This document shows, one piece after another, positions 34,458-42,876 of a stretch of DNA of 50,088 bases (the stretch's first letter is position 1; each line of letters opens with the position of its first letter). Made by a program: the position numbers and the translations under genes. Origin of the DNA: Streptococcus oralis (lineage in GTDB: Bacteria > Bacillota > Bacilli > Lactobacillales > Streptococcaceae); assembly GCF_001075875.1 (NCBI RefSeq), contig NZ_JUOS01000032.1:1-50088 (forward strand), in the 5' to 3' direction. Under the pieces are notes generated by a model. The model had not been told where the DNA came from and did no database searches. It was given only the letters and a program-made list of their open reading frames with translations.

Positions 34458-34523
34458 TTTTAATATCTCTTTTCTTTTATTTTTTATTTCGGTGAAATAG
34501 CTAAGCTATTTAGCACATGTTCT

Positions 34524-34551
34524 ATTATAACAGATTTCTGAGAGGTGTCAA
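34524..34551 (-). promoter_or_regulatory. Promoter of rpsP-khpA
   Basis: Minus strand: -35 TTGACA (34551-34546), 16-base spacer, extended -10 TGT-TATAAT (34529-34524). The message leader holds a small GCTAA/TTTAGC-type stem. Confidence 0.8.
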
Positions 34552-34855
34552 GAAAAAAACTTGACAGACTTTAAAATTTTTAAATTTTTTAGACTAATAG
34601 GGATAAATTAGAAAGAAAAAATTAACTTCTACACCTACAAAGCTTATTCTGACAGACTTTATAACAGCCTAATAAAAAAGTAGAGTTTCATACAGTATCT
34701 AGATTTTCCAAAAATTCTTTATCATCAAATACTATTAACGAAACTATCCAAACCAAATCCGATGCATCACTTCAAAGAATTCTTTAGTTGTTTGACTAAC
34801 GAGGTCTTTTATTAAAAAATTTTTTCAAATAATTGTCACCTTGGCACATAAATTC
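34552..34855. other. AT-rich stretch with no recognised gene
   Basis: About 300 bases upstream of both the rpsP promoter and the membrane-protein promoter. Stops are frequent in all frames that I followed, and I see no RNA gene or mobile element. A short similar string, GACAGACTTTA, occurs twice (near 34563 and 34651), which I cannot interpret. Confidence 0.4.
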
Positions 34856-34884
34856 TTGCTTTCTAAATTTAAGTGTGATATATT
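34856..34884 (+). promoter_or_regulatory. Promoter of the membrane protein / XRE pair
   Basis: -35 TTGCTT (34856-34861), 17-base spacer, -10 TATATT (34879-34884) with a preceding TGA. The -10 lies inside the first copy of the 28-base repeat. Confidence 0.6.
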
Positions 34885-34919
34885 TATAACATAAATTTAA
34901 GTGTGATATATTTATAACA
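34864..34919 (+). repeat. 28-bp perfect tandem repeat, probable operator
   Basis: Positions 34864-34891 and 34892-34919 are identical 28-mers. The first covers the spacer and -10 box, the second the expected transcription start. Each contains a near-palindrome of the form GTGTGATA...TATAACA(C). Position and symmetry suit a repressor binding twice, most simply the XRE protein of this operon. Confidence 0.7.
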
Positions 34920-34935
34920 CAAAAAGGAGTCTATC

Positions 34936-35532
34936 ATGAAAAAAAGTCAAAAAATGCGTGGCCTCATTGCAATGATTGCCGTAGCTCTCTTTATTGATTT
35001 TATTGTTTTATTTGGTTCTAATCTTAGTTGGGAACCCAAGTTAGTTATTGTTGGTATTTCAGCGTTAGGTCAGATTGTAGCTATTTGGAGCTGGCTACAT
35101 ATGAAACCACGGCCTCATAAGAGTCAGAAAGATAAGGGGAAGATTATTTTTGACTTGTCTGCAAAGCTTTACTCGATACTTATTTTTGCAGCTAGCATTT
35201 TTTATACAGTAGGGATTTGGCTTGCGACCCCAAGCGTAAGTTCTGGTATTAAAGAATGGATTTTGGGAATTGGCCTCGTTATTGAAGTGATTGTATTTGG
35301 TTTTTTCTGTTTGAAAAATGTCAAGGAAACTCCGGACGAACGCTTTTATGCTAATTTAGCCAAGGCAGCTAGCTTGATGTTTGTTTTTATACTAGGCGCA
35401 CTGATGATCCTAGCAGTTATCATTGGGTATATGGGGTCTCTCACTCTTTACATGGGTCAGATATTTATTAGCATAGCTGCCTTGATTTTCATCTTTGCGG
35501 TTGTCTATTTTATCTTGGAACGGAGAGGATAA
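34936..35532 (+). CDS. Six-helix membrane protein paired with an XRE regulator
   Basis: A 198-residue protein with about six hydrophobic helices (around 9-30, 36-52, 73-93, 103-123, 137-160 and 167-192) and short basic loops (RPHKSQKDKGK). No catalytic motif is visible. It is followed after two bases by a small Cro/CI-type regulator, a common streptococcal pair in which the regulator governs the membrane partner. I cannot name a function; roles in sensing or envelope homeostasis have been suggested for such pairs. AAGGAG precedes the ATG. Confidence 0.65.
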   Translation: MKKSQKMRGLIAMIAVALFIDFIVLFGSNLSWEPKLVIVGISALGQIVAIWSWLHMKPRPHKSQKDKGKIIFDLSAKLYSILIFAASIFYTVGIWLATPSVSSGIKEWILGIGLVIEVIVFGFFCLKNVKETPDERFYANLAKAASLMFVFILGALMILAVIIGYMGSLTLYMGQIFISIAALIFIFAVVYFILERRG

Positions 35533-35534
35533 GT

Positions 35535-35759
35535 ATGGCCAAAGAAAGCAATATTATTACTAATCTCAAATCTGTTCGTGAGTCCACAGACATGACCCAG
35601 CAAGAGTTAGCCGACCTCATCGGCATGCGACGCGAGACAATTCTTCACTTGGAAAATAACCGCTACAATCCTTCGCTGGAAATGGCTCTTAAAATTGCTC
35701 AAGTTTTTGATTTGAAAGTAGAAGACCTCTTTGAACTCAGACAGAAAGAGGAAACATAA
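35535..35759 (+). CDS. XRE/Cro-CI family transcriptional regulator
   Basis: The 74-residue protein is a single helix-turn-helix domain: LKSVRESTDMTQQELADLIGMRRETILHLENNRYNPSLEMALKIAQVFDLKVEDLFEL. This is the compact YozG-like type. It lies two bases after the membrane protein and its ribosome site is inside that gene's end, so it is co-translated. It probably binds the tandem repeat at 34864-34919 and represses its own operon (inference). Confidence 0.88.
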   Translation: MAKESNIITNLKSVRESTDMTQQELADLIGMRRETILHLENNRYNPSLEMALKIAQVFDLKVEDLFELRQKEET

Positions 35760-35827
35760 TTCTTTTCGAGACCTAGCATTAAGTTCAATGATTAATTAGA
35801 AATTGAGCCAAAAGAAAAATCCTTTGA

Positions 35828-36166
35828 AAATGTTCTCTTTTAAAATATAGTAATTCTTATGGCATTGATATCCCAAAACATTTAGAAAAACTCGTTGAAA
35901 AAGGCTATGCTATTATCGAAACAGCCTTTTACTCGCTTGATCATCTAAATGCTACTATGAAAAAGAATATCCTTAAAAGGAAGGGTGTTACTGGACTTTC
36001 TAAAATGAAGGCTACCGACTTGAATCAAGCACTTCATGACCATTTTTCAGAAGAAGAATTGGCTGCTTGCTTCTCTATCCGTGGCTATAAACTAACTCCC
36101 AAAGGTGAACAAGCACTCAAGGATCATCAAGCAATCATTGAACGCCATCCGAAAAAGAATCTTTAA
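35828..36166 (+). pseudogene. 5'-truncated SAP-type domain protein remnant
   Basis: The frame is open from 35828 to TAA at 36166, reading KYSNSYGIDIPKHLEKLVEKGYA, then LDHLNATMKKNILKRKGVTGLSKMKATDLNQAL and GYKLTPKGEQAL ... IIERHPKKNL. This matches a part of larger SAP-like proteins I know from Firmicutes in which WYSNSYG is internal. There is no start codon before an internal ATG at 35957 and no ribosome site, and a stop lies at 35825. It seems the 5' end was lost. A translated product from 35957 (69 residues) is not excluded. Confidence 0.6.
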
Positions 36167-36191
36167 TCAACCAATACTGGTTGATTTTTTT
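36166..36191 (+). terminator. Terminator after the SAP remnant
   Basis: ATCAACCA (36166-36173), loop ATAC, TGGTTGAT (36178-36185), then seven T. Its intactness suggests that the parent gene was once expressed. Confidence 0.85.
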
Positions 36192-36227
36192 GTAATTTTT
36201 TAAAACACTTACAAATCATTACAATTA

Positions 36228-36256
36228 TTGACAAATACTTATAAAAAGAGTATAGT
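36228..36256 (+). promoter_or_regulatory. Promoter of the DeoR-type regulator gene
   Basis: -35 TTGACA (36228-36233), 17-base spacer, -10 TATAGT (36251-36256). Upstream ACAAATCATTACAATTATTGACAAA contains repeated ACAA(A/T)-type strings that may be operator sites. Confidence 0.75.
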
Positions 36257-36278
36257 ATTAAAAAAAGGAGGAATTCCT

Positions 36279-37022
36279 ATGTACCAAGCACAAAGATTAG
36301 AAGAAATCATAAAACTTTTAGAAGATAGAGGAAGTCTATCGGCAAGAGAAATGGTTGACTATTTCCAAGTATCCAAGGATACTATCCGGAGAGATTTTGC
36401 AATTCTCGCAAAGGAGAAACGAGCAAAAAGAACTCATGGAGGTTTATTGCCAATTCAAAAGCAAAGGATTCTTGGTTTCCAAGGTCGAGCAGAACAATCT
36501 TCTAAAGAAAAAGCGAAAATTGCTCATTTAGCTACCCAACTCATTTCTGATTCACAATTAATTTTCTATGATGTTTCAACAACTGTACTTGAGTTAGCAA
36601 AAATAACAGATAAAAAAGTTACTATTTTCAGCCATTCATTGGATAATGCACTGGTCTTAGGAGAAAATGAAAATGTTGATTTTCACATTATCGGTGGACG
36701 ATTTCATAAAAAGAATCGTTTCTATTACTCATTAGAAGAATCCGAATCTTTGAATAGAATTAAATTTGACATAGCATTTTTTGGTGCAGCTAGTCTTTCA
36801 GACGGACAAGTTAGCTTTGAGGATCAAGAAGATGTTCTCATGAAAAAAAGAGCATTTAAAACTAGTAAAATTCGCGTCTTGTTAGCTGAAACTAGCAAAA
36901 TAAACAAACACTCTCATTATATTCTTTCCGAACTTACTGATTTTGATTATTGGATTACAGACAAAGAACCCGACTTAGAAATTCAACAATCTTTAGATGG
37001 CAAAACAACTATTCTATTTTAA
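36279..37022 (+). CDS. DeoR/GlpR family transcriptional regulator
   Basis: A 247-residue repressor: the N-terminal winged helix YQAQRLEEIIKLLEDRGSLSAREMVDYFQVSKDTIRRDFAILAKEKRAKRTHGGLLP, then a sugar-phosphate-sensing ISOCOT-like domain with FYDVSTTVLELA and FGAASLSDGQVSFED. The open frame begins at 36228, but that would start inside the -35 box; ATG 36279 follows AAAGGAGG. It is co-transcribed with a HAD phosphatase, so the inducer may be a phosphosugar that the HAD enzyme cleaves. The base use seems more AT-rich than in neighbouring genes. Confidence 0.88.
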   Translation: MYQAQRLEEIIKLLEDRGSLSAREMVDYFQVSKDTIRRDFAILAKEKRAKRTHGGLLPIQKQRILGFQGRAEQSSKEKAKIAHLATQLISDSQLIFYDVSTTVLELAKITDKKVTIFSHSLDNALVLGENENVDFHIIGGRFHKKNRFYYSLEESESLNRIKFDIAFFGAASLSDGQVSFEDQEDVLMKKRAFKTSKIRVLLAETSKINKHSHYILSELTDFDYWITDKEPDLEIQQSLDGKTTILF

Positions 37023-37038
37023 TAAAAAGGAGAAAAAT

Positions 37039-37869
37039 ATGTCAGTAATAAAGTTAATCATGAGTGATATTGACGGTACTATTTTGGATAAAAATCACCA
37101 ATTAGATTCTCATTTGATAGAACTGATGCCACTTTTAAAACAATGTGATATTCCTTTTGTTTTAGCTTCTGCTAGATCTCCTCTCGGTATAGCGCCAATT
37201 TCTAAAGAGCTTGGCATCACCGAATGTCCCATTGCCTGCTATAATGGAGCACTCATCAGTTCAGGAGATAAAATCCTAAGTCAGCATACTATTAATAAAA
37301 AGGAATTACTCTTACTACATGATTTTTTAAAAAAAGAATTCCCGACAGTTTCTATCAATGTTTACTCCGGAAAAGATTGGCTTGTGAATACAATTGATGA
37401 GTGGGTAGAAATCGAAGCAACTATTACTGGAGAAAGTCCAAAAGTTACATCTTTAGCAGATTTTATAAAAGACGAGAAAACTCTTGTTCATAAACTTTTG
37501 CTGATAGATAATACGGATACCATACAGAAACTTCAAAAAACCTTATCTTCAATAGATTTCCCTCAAACCAACTTCTATCTCTCTAAAGATAACTATCTAG
37601 AAGTTACACATAATCAAGTATCCAAAAAACAAGCTTTATTAGAATTAGCCAAGTATTATCAACTTTCACTTTCTGAAATTATGACTATTGGAGATAATTA
37701 TAATGATATTCCAATGATTGAGACTGCTGGACTTGGTGTTGCAATGGGAAACGCACCTACAGATGTCAAAACTTGCGCAAATACAGTAACAGATTCTAAT
37801 GATCAAAATGGTGTAAGTAAGGCCATAAAATTGTATGTACTATCGGAATCATCACAATTGAATATTTGA
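37039..37869 (+). CDS. Cof-type HAD-IIB phosphatase
   Basis: The 276-residue enzyme has motif I MSDIDGTILD (nucleophile Asp), the motif II Ser/Thr in LASARSP, the Lys in SKKQALLELA and motif IV IGDNYNDIPMIETAGLGVAMGNAP. It belongs to the Cof group with a C2B cap, which dephosphorylates sugar phosphates, flavin or PLP-type compounds. The frame opens at 36997, but ATG 37039 with AAGGAG gives the family start. It is paired with the DeoR-type gene. Confidence 0.9.
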   Translation: MSVIKLIMSDIDGTILDKNHQLDSHLIELMPLLKQCDIPFVLASARSPLGIAPISKELGITECPIACYNGALISSGDKILSQHTINKKELLLLHDFLKKEFPTVSINVYSGKDWLVNTIDEWVEIEATITGESPKVTSLADFIKDEKTLVHKLLLIDNTDTIQKLQKTLSSIDFPQTNFYLSKDNYLEVTHNQVSKKQALLELAKYYQLSLSEIMTIGDNYNDIPMIETAGLGVAMGNAPTDVKTCANTVTDSNDQNGVSKAIKLYVLSESSQLNI

Positions 37870-37894
37870 AATCCTCTTCTTTTTAGGGTACAAT
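37866..37894 (+). promoter_or_regulatory. Promoter of slrA
   Basis: -35 TTGAAA (37866-37871), 17-base spacer, -10 TACAAT (37889-37894). The -35 overlaps the HAD stop codon. Confidence 0.7.
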
Positions 37895-37922
37895 GGAAAA
37901 AATGATTTTTGAGAGGATTAAC

Positions 37923-38729
37923 ATGAAAAAATTAGCTACACTACTACTCATTTCTACCTTTGCCCTTGGTGGATGTACAAGCATACAACGTGCACTTCGT
38001 GGTGATGATTACGTAGATTCTAAGATTGCTACTGAAGAAAGTTCTAAAGCCGCTACTCAAGCAGAAAAAGATTTGAAAGATGCTTTAACAAATGAAAATG
38101 CTAACTTCCCTCAACTTTCTAAGGAAGTAGCCGAAAACGAGGCTGAAGCTATCCTTCACACAAGTTTGGGTGATATTCGTATCAAACTCTTTCCAAAGTT
38201 AGCACCACTTGCAGTTGAAAACTTCCTTACTCATGCAAAAGAAGGTTACTACAATGGTGTGACTTTCCACCGTGTGATTGATGGATTTATGGTACAAACT
38301 GGAGATCCTAAGGGAGATGGAACAGGTGGGGAATCTATCTGGCATGATAAAGACAAAACCAAAGACAAGGGAACAGGTTTCAAAAACGAAATTTCTCCAT
38401 ACCTCTATAATATCCGTGGTTCCCTATCTATGGCTAATACTGGTCAACCAAACTCAAATGGTAGCCAATTCTTTATTAACCAAAGTACAACAGATTATTC
38501 TGCTAAACTTCCTACAAGTAGCTATCCTAAGAAAATTATCGAAGCCTACAAAGAAGGTGGAAATCCTACTCTCGATGGGAAACACCCCGTCTTTGGTCAG
38601 GTAATTGATGGGATGGACGTAGTCGATAAAATAGCAAAAGCTGAAAAAGACGAAAAAGACAAACCAACTACTGCTATCACTATCGATAGTATCGAAATTG
38701 TTAAGGACTACGATTTCAGTAAAAAATAG
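37923..38729 (+). CDS. slrA: Cyclophilin-type peptidyl-prolyl isomerase lipoprotein SlrA
   Basis: SlrA is a surface lipoprotein with cyclophilin-type prolyl isomerase activity that aids folding of exported proteins and contributes to colonisation. The 268-residue product has a signal peptide ending in the lipobox FALGGC (Cys18) and a cyclophilin domain with [44 protein letters not shown] and [11 protein letters not shown]. The open frame begins 10 codons earlier, but ATG 37923 follows GAGAGG and starts the signal sequence. Length is as in pneumococcus. Confidence 0.95.
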   Translation: MKKLATLLLISTFALGGCTSIQRALRGDDYVDSKIATEESSKAATQAEKDLKDALTNENANFPQLSKEVAENEAEAILHTSLGDIRIKLFPKLAPLAVENFLTHAKEGYYNGVTFHRVIDGFMVQTGDPKGDGTGGESIWHDKDKTKDKGTGFKNEISPYLYNIRGSLSMANTGQPNSNGSQFFINQSTTDYSAKLPTSSYPKKIIEAYKEGGNPTLDGKHPVFGQVIDGMDVVDKIAKAEKDEKDKPTTAITIDSIEIVKDYDFSKK

Positions 38730-38757
38730 GATGACCCTAAAATAAGGAGATGTAAAA

Positions 38758-38997
38758 ATGATTTTATTCTGGGGTTCGAAAGGTTACCAAAAGGTCTTAG
38801 GACATACTCAAACCACTATCGAGTGTGGTCACTGTAACAATACCGACACTTGGGAAATTTCAGAAACTGGACGTAAATTTACCCTTTACTGGATTCCACT
38901 CTTTCCTTACGGAAAAACTTATTTCGTTTCTTGCCCGATTTGTCACTACGGTAAAGAAATCCAAAAATCTGATATTGAAACCTATTTGAATTACTAG
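38758..38997 (+). CDS. Zinc-ribbon protein
   Basis: A 79-residue protein with two CxxC knuckles, ECGHCNNTDTW and SCPICHYGKE, flanking a hydrophobic FTLYWIPLFPYGKTYFV segment. This is the zinc-ribbon type found in many Firmicutes; function unknown. AAGGAG precedes the ATG. It lies 28 bases after slrA and may be read from the same promoter. Confidence 0.8.
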   Translation: MILFWGSKGYQKVLGHTQTTIECGHCNNTDTWEISETGRKFTLYWIPLFPYGKTYFVSCPICHYGKEIQKSDIETYLNY

Positions 38998-39000
38998 CCA

Positions 39001-39029
39001 AAAAGCCAAGTCACACAGACTTGGCTTTT
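39001..39029. terminator. Bidirectional terminator, zinc-ribbon gene / ABC-F operon
   Basis: AAAAGCCAAGTC (39001-39012) and GACTTGGCTTTT (39018-39029) pair perfectly, with T-runs on both exits. Confidence 0.9.
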
Positions 39030-39058
39030 TACTATTCTAGTTTTGCGGGATTCTCTTT

Positions 39059-40600
39059 TTATGTCAACTCATTGAAATCCCAGATCTGGTCCATCCAGCC
39101 TTCGTAGAAGTCTGGTTCGTGGCAAACCATAAGGATAGAACCCTTGTATTCTTTCAGAGCACGTTTGAGTTCATCCTTGGCATCCACATCCAAGTGGTTG
39201 GTAGGTTCGTCAAGTACAAGGACATTATTCTCGCGGTTCATCAGGAGACAGAAACGAACCTTGGCTTGTTCCCCACCTGACAAGACCTGAATCTGACTTT
39301 CGATATGTTTAGTCGTCAAACCACAACGGGCAAGGGCAGCACGAACTTCGGCTTGGTTAAGAGCTGGAAAGGCATTCCATACTGCTTCCAGTGGGGTCTG
39401 ACGATTGCCACCTTCCACTTCTTGTTCAAAGTAGCCGAGTTCTAGGTAGTCACCTCGCTCAACCTCCCCAGCAATTGGAGGAATGATTCCCAAAAGACTC
39501 TTCAAGAGGGTTGTTTTCCCGATACCGTTGGCACCGATGATGGCAACCTTTTGATTGCGCTCAAAGGTAAGATTTAATGGTTTAGTAAGGGGACGATCGT
39601 AGCCAATCTGCAAGTCCTTAGCTTGGAAGATAAATCGGCCTGGTGTACGTGCAGATTTAAATTCAAAGGATGGCTTTGGTTTCTCACTTTGGAGCTCAAT
39701 AATGTCCATCTTATCCAATTTCTTCTGGCGAGACATGGCCATGTTTCGTGTTGCAACACGCGCCTTATTACGGGCCACGAAATCCTTGAGATCCGCAATT
39801 TCTTTCTGTTGACGTTCATAGGCTGCTTCCAATTGCGATTTCTTCATAGCATAGACTTCTTGGAACTGGTAGTAATCGCCTGAATAACGTGTCAACTGCT
39901 GATTTTCTACATGATAGACGATATTGATAACGTCGTTGAGGAAAGGAATATCGTGTGAAATAAGAACAAAGGCATTCTCATAGTTCTGGAGATAGCGCTT
40001 GAGCCAGTCGATATGCTCAGCATCCAAGTAGTTGGTTGGCTCGTCCAGAAGCAAGATATCTGGCTTTTCAAGGAGGAGTTTCGCTAATAATACCTTGGTT
40101 CTTTGTCCACCTGACAAGGCTGTTACATCCGTATCCATCCCAAAGTCCATGACACCAAGAGCACGCGCCACTTCATCAATCTTTGCATCTAAGGTATAGA
40201 AATCACGACTTTCCAAACGGTCCTGAAGTTCACCAACTTCTTCCATCAATGCATCAATATCAGCGCCCTCTTCTGCCATTTCCATGTAGAGTTCATTGAT
40301 ACGCGCTTCGGCTTTGAATAATTCGTCAAAAGCTGTACGAAGAACGTCACGAACAGTTTGGCCTTCTTTAAGCACCGCATGCTGATCCAGATAGCCTGCT
40401 GTCACATATTTGGACCATTCCACTTTACCTTCATCAGGTAACATTTTACCAGTTACGATGCTCATAAAGGTTGATTTTCCTTCACCATTGGCACCAACTA
40501 AGCCGATATGTTCACCTTTAAGGAGGCGGAAAGATACATCTTCAAAAATCGCACGGTCACCAAAACCGTGACTCAAATTTTTAACTTCTAAGATACTCAT
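39059..40600 (-). CDS. ABC-F family ATPase
   Basis: ABC-F proteins bind the ribosomal E site and relieve stalls or protect from antibiotics. The 513-residue protein has two ATPase domains, Walker A GANGEGKST and GANGIGKTT, signatures LSGGQRTKVLLAKLL and LSGGEQAKVRFCLL, and a linker helix pair with KEIADLKDFVARNKARVATRNMAMSRQKKLDKM. It has no membrane part. The short linker suggests a housekeeping translation factor (YbiT/YkpA type) rather than a drug-resistance form. It is last in a YutD-RlmN-VanZ-ABC-F unit. Confidence 0.9.
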   Translation of the reverse strand: MSILEVKNLSHGFGDRAIFEDVSFRLLKGEHIGLVGANGEGKSTFMSIVTGKMLPDEGKVEWSKYVTAGYLDQHAVLKEGQTVRDVLRTAFDELFKAEARINELYMEMAEEGADIDALMEEVGELQDRLESRDFYTLDAKIDEVARALGVMDFGMDTDVTALSGGQRTKVLLAKLLLEKPDILLLDEPTNYLDAEHIDWLKRYLQNYENAFVLISHDIPFLNDVINIVYHVENQQLTRYSGDYYQFQEVYAMKKSQLEAAYERQQKEIADLKDFVARNKARVATRNMAMSRQKKLDKMDIIELQSEKPKPSFEFKSARTPGRFIFQAKDLQIGYDRPLTKPLNLTFERNQKVAIIGANGIGKTTLLKSLLGIIPPIAGEVERGDYLELGYFEQEVEGGNRQTPLEAVWNAFPALNQAEVRAALARCGLTTKHIESQIQVLSGGEQAKVRFCLLMNRENNVLVLDEPTNHLDVDAKDELKRALKEYKGSILMVCHEPDFYEGWMDQIWDFNELT

Positions 40601-40601
40601 T

Positions 40602-41075
40602 TTAATTCCTTATCTTGTTTTTATGTAGTAGTTTATAGAGGAGCCAAGCTAGGTAGCCACCCAAGGTATTGGTCCACAAATCATCAATCTCAAAGACCCG
40701 ATTAAAGTCCAAGAAAAAGTCTAGAACTAGTTGCGTGCATTCAATTCCCAAGCTCAATAAAAAGCTAAACAAAATCACTTTCTTAGTATTTCTTAGACTA
40801 GGAATGAGAAAGAGAAGTTGGAAAATCAGTGGGAAGAGCAAGAGGATATTTAGAGCGTTTTGCAAAAAAATCCAAAATAACTGAAAAAGACTGGTTACTT
40901 CACCCAGTTTCCAAAGGGAGTTAAAAGGCGTCAAAAGAAAAACCAGGCGTCCAAAAGTTTGAATACCTGGAGTTTCCACTCCTGTAGGAAGTTGAGGCTG
41001 GGGAGTAAAACAAAAACAGACGATACAAAGACTGTATAAAAGCACTCCCAAGCTTAGTAATGTTTTTCGACTCAT
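40602..41075 (-). CDS. VanZ-like membrane protein
   Basis: A 157-residue protein with about four hydrophobic helices and the VanZ features LLFPLIFQLLFLIPSL, SLGIECTQLVLDFFLDFNRVFEIDDLWTNTLGGYLAW. VanZ domains confer low-level teicoplanin tolerance in enterococci; housekeeping copies are of unknown role. It lies one base from rlmN and one from ABC-F, so all are translated together. Confidence 0.88.
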   Translation of the reverse strand: MSRKTLLSLGVLLYSLCIVCFCFTPQPQLPTGVETPGIQTFGRLVFLLTPFNSLWKLGEVTSLFQLFWIFLQNALNILLLFPLIFQLLFLIPSLRNTKKVILFSFLLSLGIECTQLVLDFFLDFNRVFEIDDLWTNTLGGYLAWLLYKLLHKNKIRN

Positions 41076-41076
41076 C

Positions 41077-42162
41077 TTATGGATTTACTTCCGCTACTGC
41101 TTTTTGGCGATCACGCTTCATGGTATTTGAACGCAATTGTCCACAAGCCGCATCGATATCTGTACCATGTTCCTGGCGAACGACACAGTTGACACCTTTT
41201 TTCTTGAGTGTATCATAGAAAGCCATGACACGTTCTTTAGGGCTTCGGCTATACTGGTCATGCTCACTAACTGGATTATAAGGAATCAAGTTGACATAAG
41301 ACAATTTCTTGATATTCTTAAGCAATTCTGCCAACTCAAGTGCCTGCTCTACTCCATCGTTAACTTCATTGAGCATGATATACTCAAAAGTCACACGGCG
41401 ATTGGTAGTTTCGATGTAATACTCGATAGCTGCAAAGAGTTTTTCAATTGGAAAGGCACGATTAATCTTCATGATGCTTGAACGAAGTTCATTGTTTGGT
41501 GCATGAAGAGAAACAGCAAGGTTAACCTGAACACCTTCATTGGCAAAATCACGGATTTTGTGAGCCAAACCTGAAGTTGATACGGTGATATGGCGAGCAC
41601 CGATAGCCATTCCCTTATCGTCATTGATGGTACGGATAAAGTTCAAAACGTTATTGTAGTTATCAAAAGGTTCTCCAATCCCCATTACAACGATATGACT
41701 AACACGTTCATCTTGTCCACGTTCGTCAAAATATTTTTGGACTAACATAATCTGCGCAACGATTTCACCGTTATTGAGGTCACGTTGCTTCTTGATCAAG
41801 CCTGATGCACAGAAGGTACAACCGATATTGCATCCTACCTGAGTCGTTACACAGACTGACAAACCGTAGTGTTGACGCATCAGCACTGTCTCAATCAACA
41901 TCCCATCTGGCAACTCAAAGAGATACTTTACAGTACCATCAGCTGATTCTTGAACGATGCGTTGTTTCAAAGGATTGACTACAAATTGATCATTGAGTTT
42001 GGCAATCAAATCCTTAGATAAGTTGGTCATTTCTTCAAATGATTGGACACGTTTACGGTAAAGCCACTCCCAGATTTGGTCGGCACGGAATTTCTTTTCT
42101 CCCTGCTCCAAGACCCATTCTTGCATGCCTTGACGTGTTAAACTATAAATAGACGGTTTCAT
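41077..42162 (-). CDS. rlmN: Dual-specificity RNA methyltransferase RlmN
   Basis: RlmN methylates A2503 of 23S rRNA and A37 of some tRNAs by radical SAM chemistry. The 361-residue protein has the cluster motif [12 protein letters not shown] (CxxxCxxC), [15 protein letters not shown] for SAM binding, and the C-terminal catalytic Cys in IDAACGQLR. It is followed at a one-base gap by VanZ. The combination with an ABC-F factor two genes on makes a small ribosome-function cluster. Confidence 0.96.
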   Translation of the reverse strand: MKPSIYSLTRQGMQEWVLEQGEKKFRADQIWEWLYRKRVQSFEEMTNLSKDLIAKLNDQFVVNPLKQRIVQESADGTVKYLFELPDGMLIETVLMRQHYGLSVCVTTQVGCNIGCTFCASGLIKKQRDLNNGEIVAQIMLVQKYFDERGQDERVSHIVVMGIGEPFDNYNNVLNFIRTINDDKGMAIGARHITVSTSGLAHKIRDFANEGVQVNLAVSLHAPNNELRSSIMKINRAFPIEKLFAAIEYYIETTNRRVTFEYIMLNEVNDGVEQALELAELLKNIKKLSYVNLIPYNPVSEHDQYSRSPKERVMAFYDTLKKKGVNCVVRQEHGTDIDAACGQLRSNTMKRDRQKAVAEVNP

Positions 42163-42178
42163 GTTTTCTCCTTATTCT

Positions 42179-42712
42179 CTAATCTTTCTGACGGATGACG
42201 AAATGACGTTGCCCCTTGTCTTCTTTCTGAGATTTCTGTTCTTTTGAACGGCGTCTATTTCTCTTATCCGTATGATTTCTTTTCTTACTTTGGGAAGTCT
42301 TTTTCCCTTTTCGAGTATCTTTTTCATCCTCTTTTTTGCGCATCTTTTGGTCAAATGGTGCTCGTTTAGGAACTTCATTTTCTAGAACAAAGTAGGCACA
42401 ACCATAGCTACAATACTCAAGTAGGTAATCTTGTAAACGACTGATTTTCTCGAGAGACTCTTCAGCTCGCTCATTCTTGTAGAAACCACGTAAGCGCAAC
42501 TGCTCATTACTCCAGTCTCCAACAATATAATCGAACTTACTTAAAACTTCAGAAAAGCGTTGAGTAAATGCCGTTGCATCAAAAGCATCCTTACTATTTT
42601 CAACCAAAGTAAAGGTAAACCCTTCAGCTTCGACTTTATCTCCAGATAGATGAAATTCAGGACCAGGGAATTTATTGTAATTATATAATTCGGGTGCAAT
42701 CTCTTTACGCAT
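42179..42712 (-). CDS. YutD family protein with long basic tail
   Basis: The 177-residue protein has the YutD domain in residues 1-115 (FPGPEFHLSGDKVEAEGF, FDYIVGDWSNEQLRLRGFYK, YLLEYCSYGCAYFVLENEV). It then has about 60 residues of Lys/Arg/Glu/Gln-rich, probably disordered tail (RKGKKTSQSKKRNHTDKRNRR). YutD has no settled function; the tail suggests RNA or ribosome contact, which fits the rlmN neighbour. It is separated from rlmN by 16 bases. Confidence 0.85.
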   Translation of the reverse strand: MRKEIAPELYNYNKFPGPEFHLSGDKVEAEGFTFTLVENSKDAFDATAFTQRFSEVLSKFDYIVGDWSNEQLRLRGFYKNERAEESLEKISRLQDYLLEYCSYGCAYFVLENEVPKRAPFDQKMRKKEDEKDTRKGKKTSQSKKRNHTDKRNRRRSKEQKSQKEDKGQRHFVIRQKD

Positions 42713-42848
42713 AATATTCCTTTTTAACGTTTACTTAGTACTCTATTTTACCATATTTTCGCCACATTTTCACCTTTAGCATTAAAATGAAAAAAGTCTG
42801 ACGATTTAAGAATCTCTATCTAAAAACTCGACTTTCGTAGACAAGAAA

Positions 42849-42870
42849 AAAACTGGGGCTTCCCAGTTTT
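42849..42870 (-). terminator. Terminator of the aquaporin gene
   Basis: AAAACTGGG (42849-42857) pairs with CCCAGTTTT (42862-42870); the minus-strand exit is TTTTTTTC. Confidence 0.85.
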
Positions 42871-42876
42871 GAGTGA

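Noticed and set aside
34552..34855. Possible transposase remnant upstream of the membrane protein/XRE pair
   Set aside because: I followed the minus strand and met several stops within 50 codons and no recognisable transposase motif.
34864..34919. TTTAAG in the tandem repeat as a CiaR site
   Set aside because: TTTAAG is followed after five bases by TATATT, not a second half-site, and lies over the spacer rather than above the -35 position.
36997..37038. Upstream ATG of the HAD gene within the regulator's end
   Set aside because: No Shine-Dalgarno and the added residues are not in the family; ATG 37039 follows AAGGAG.
42172..42378. 68-codon basic frame on the minus strand
   Set aside because: It is an alternate frame of the YutD basic tail; the low-complexity coding DNA keeps several frames open.
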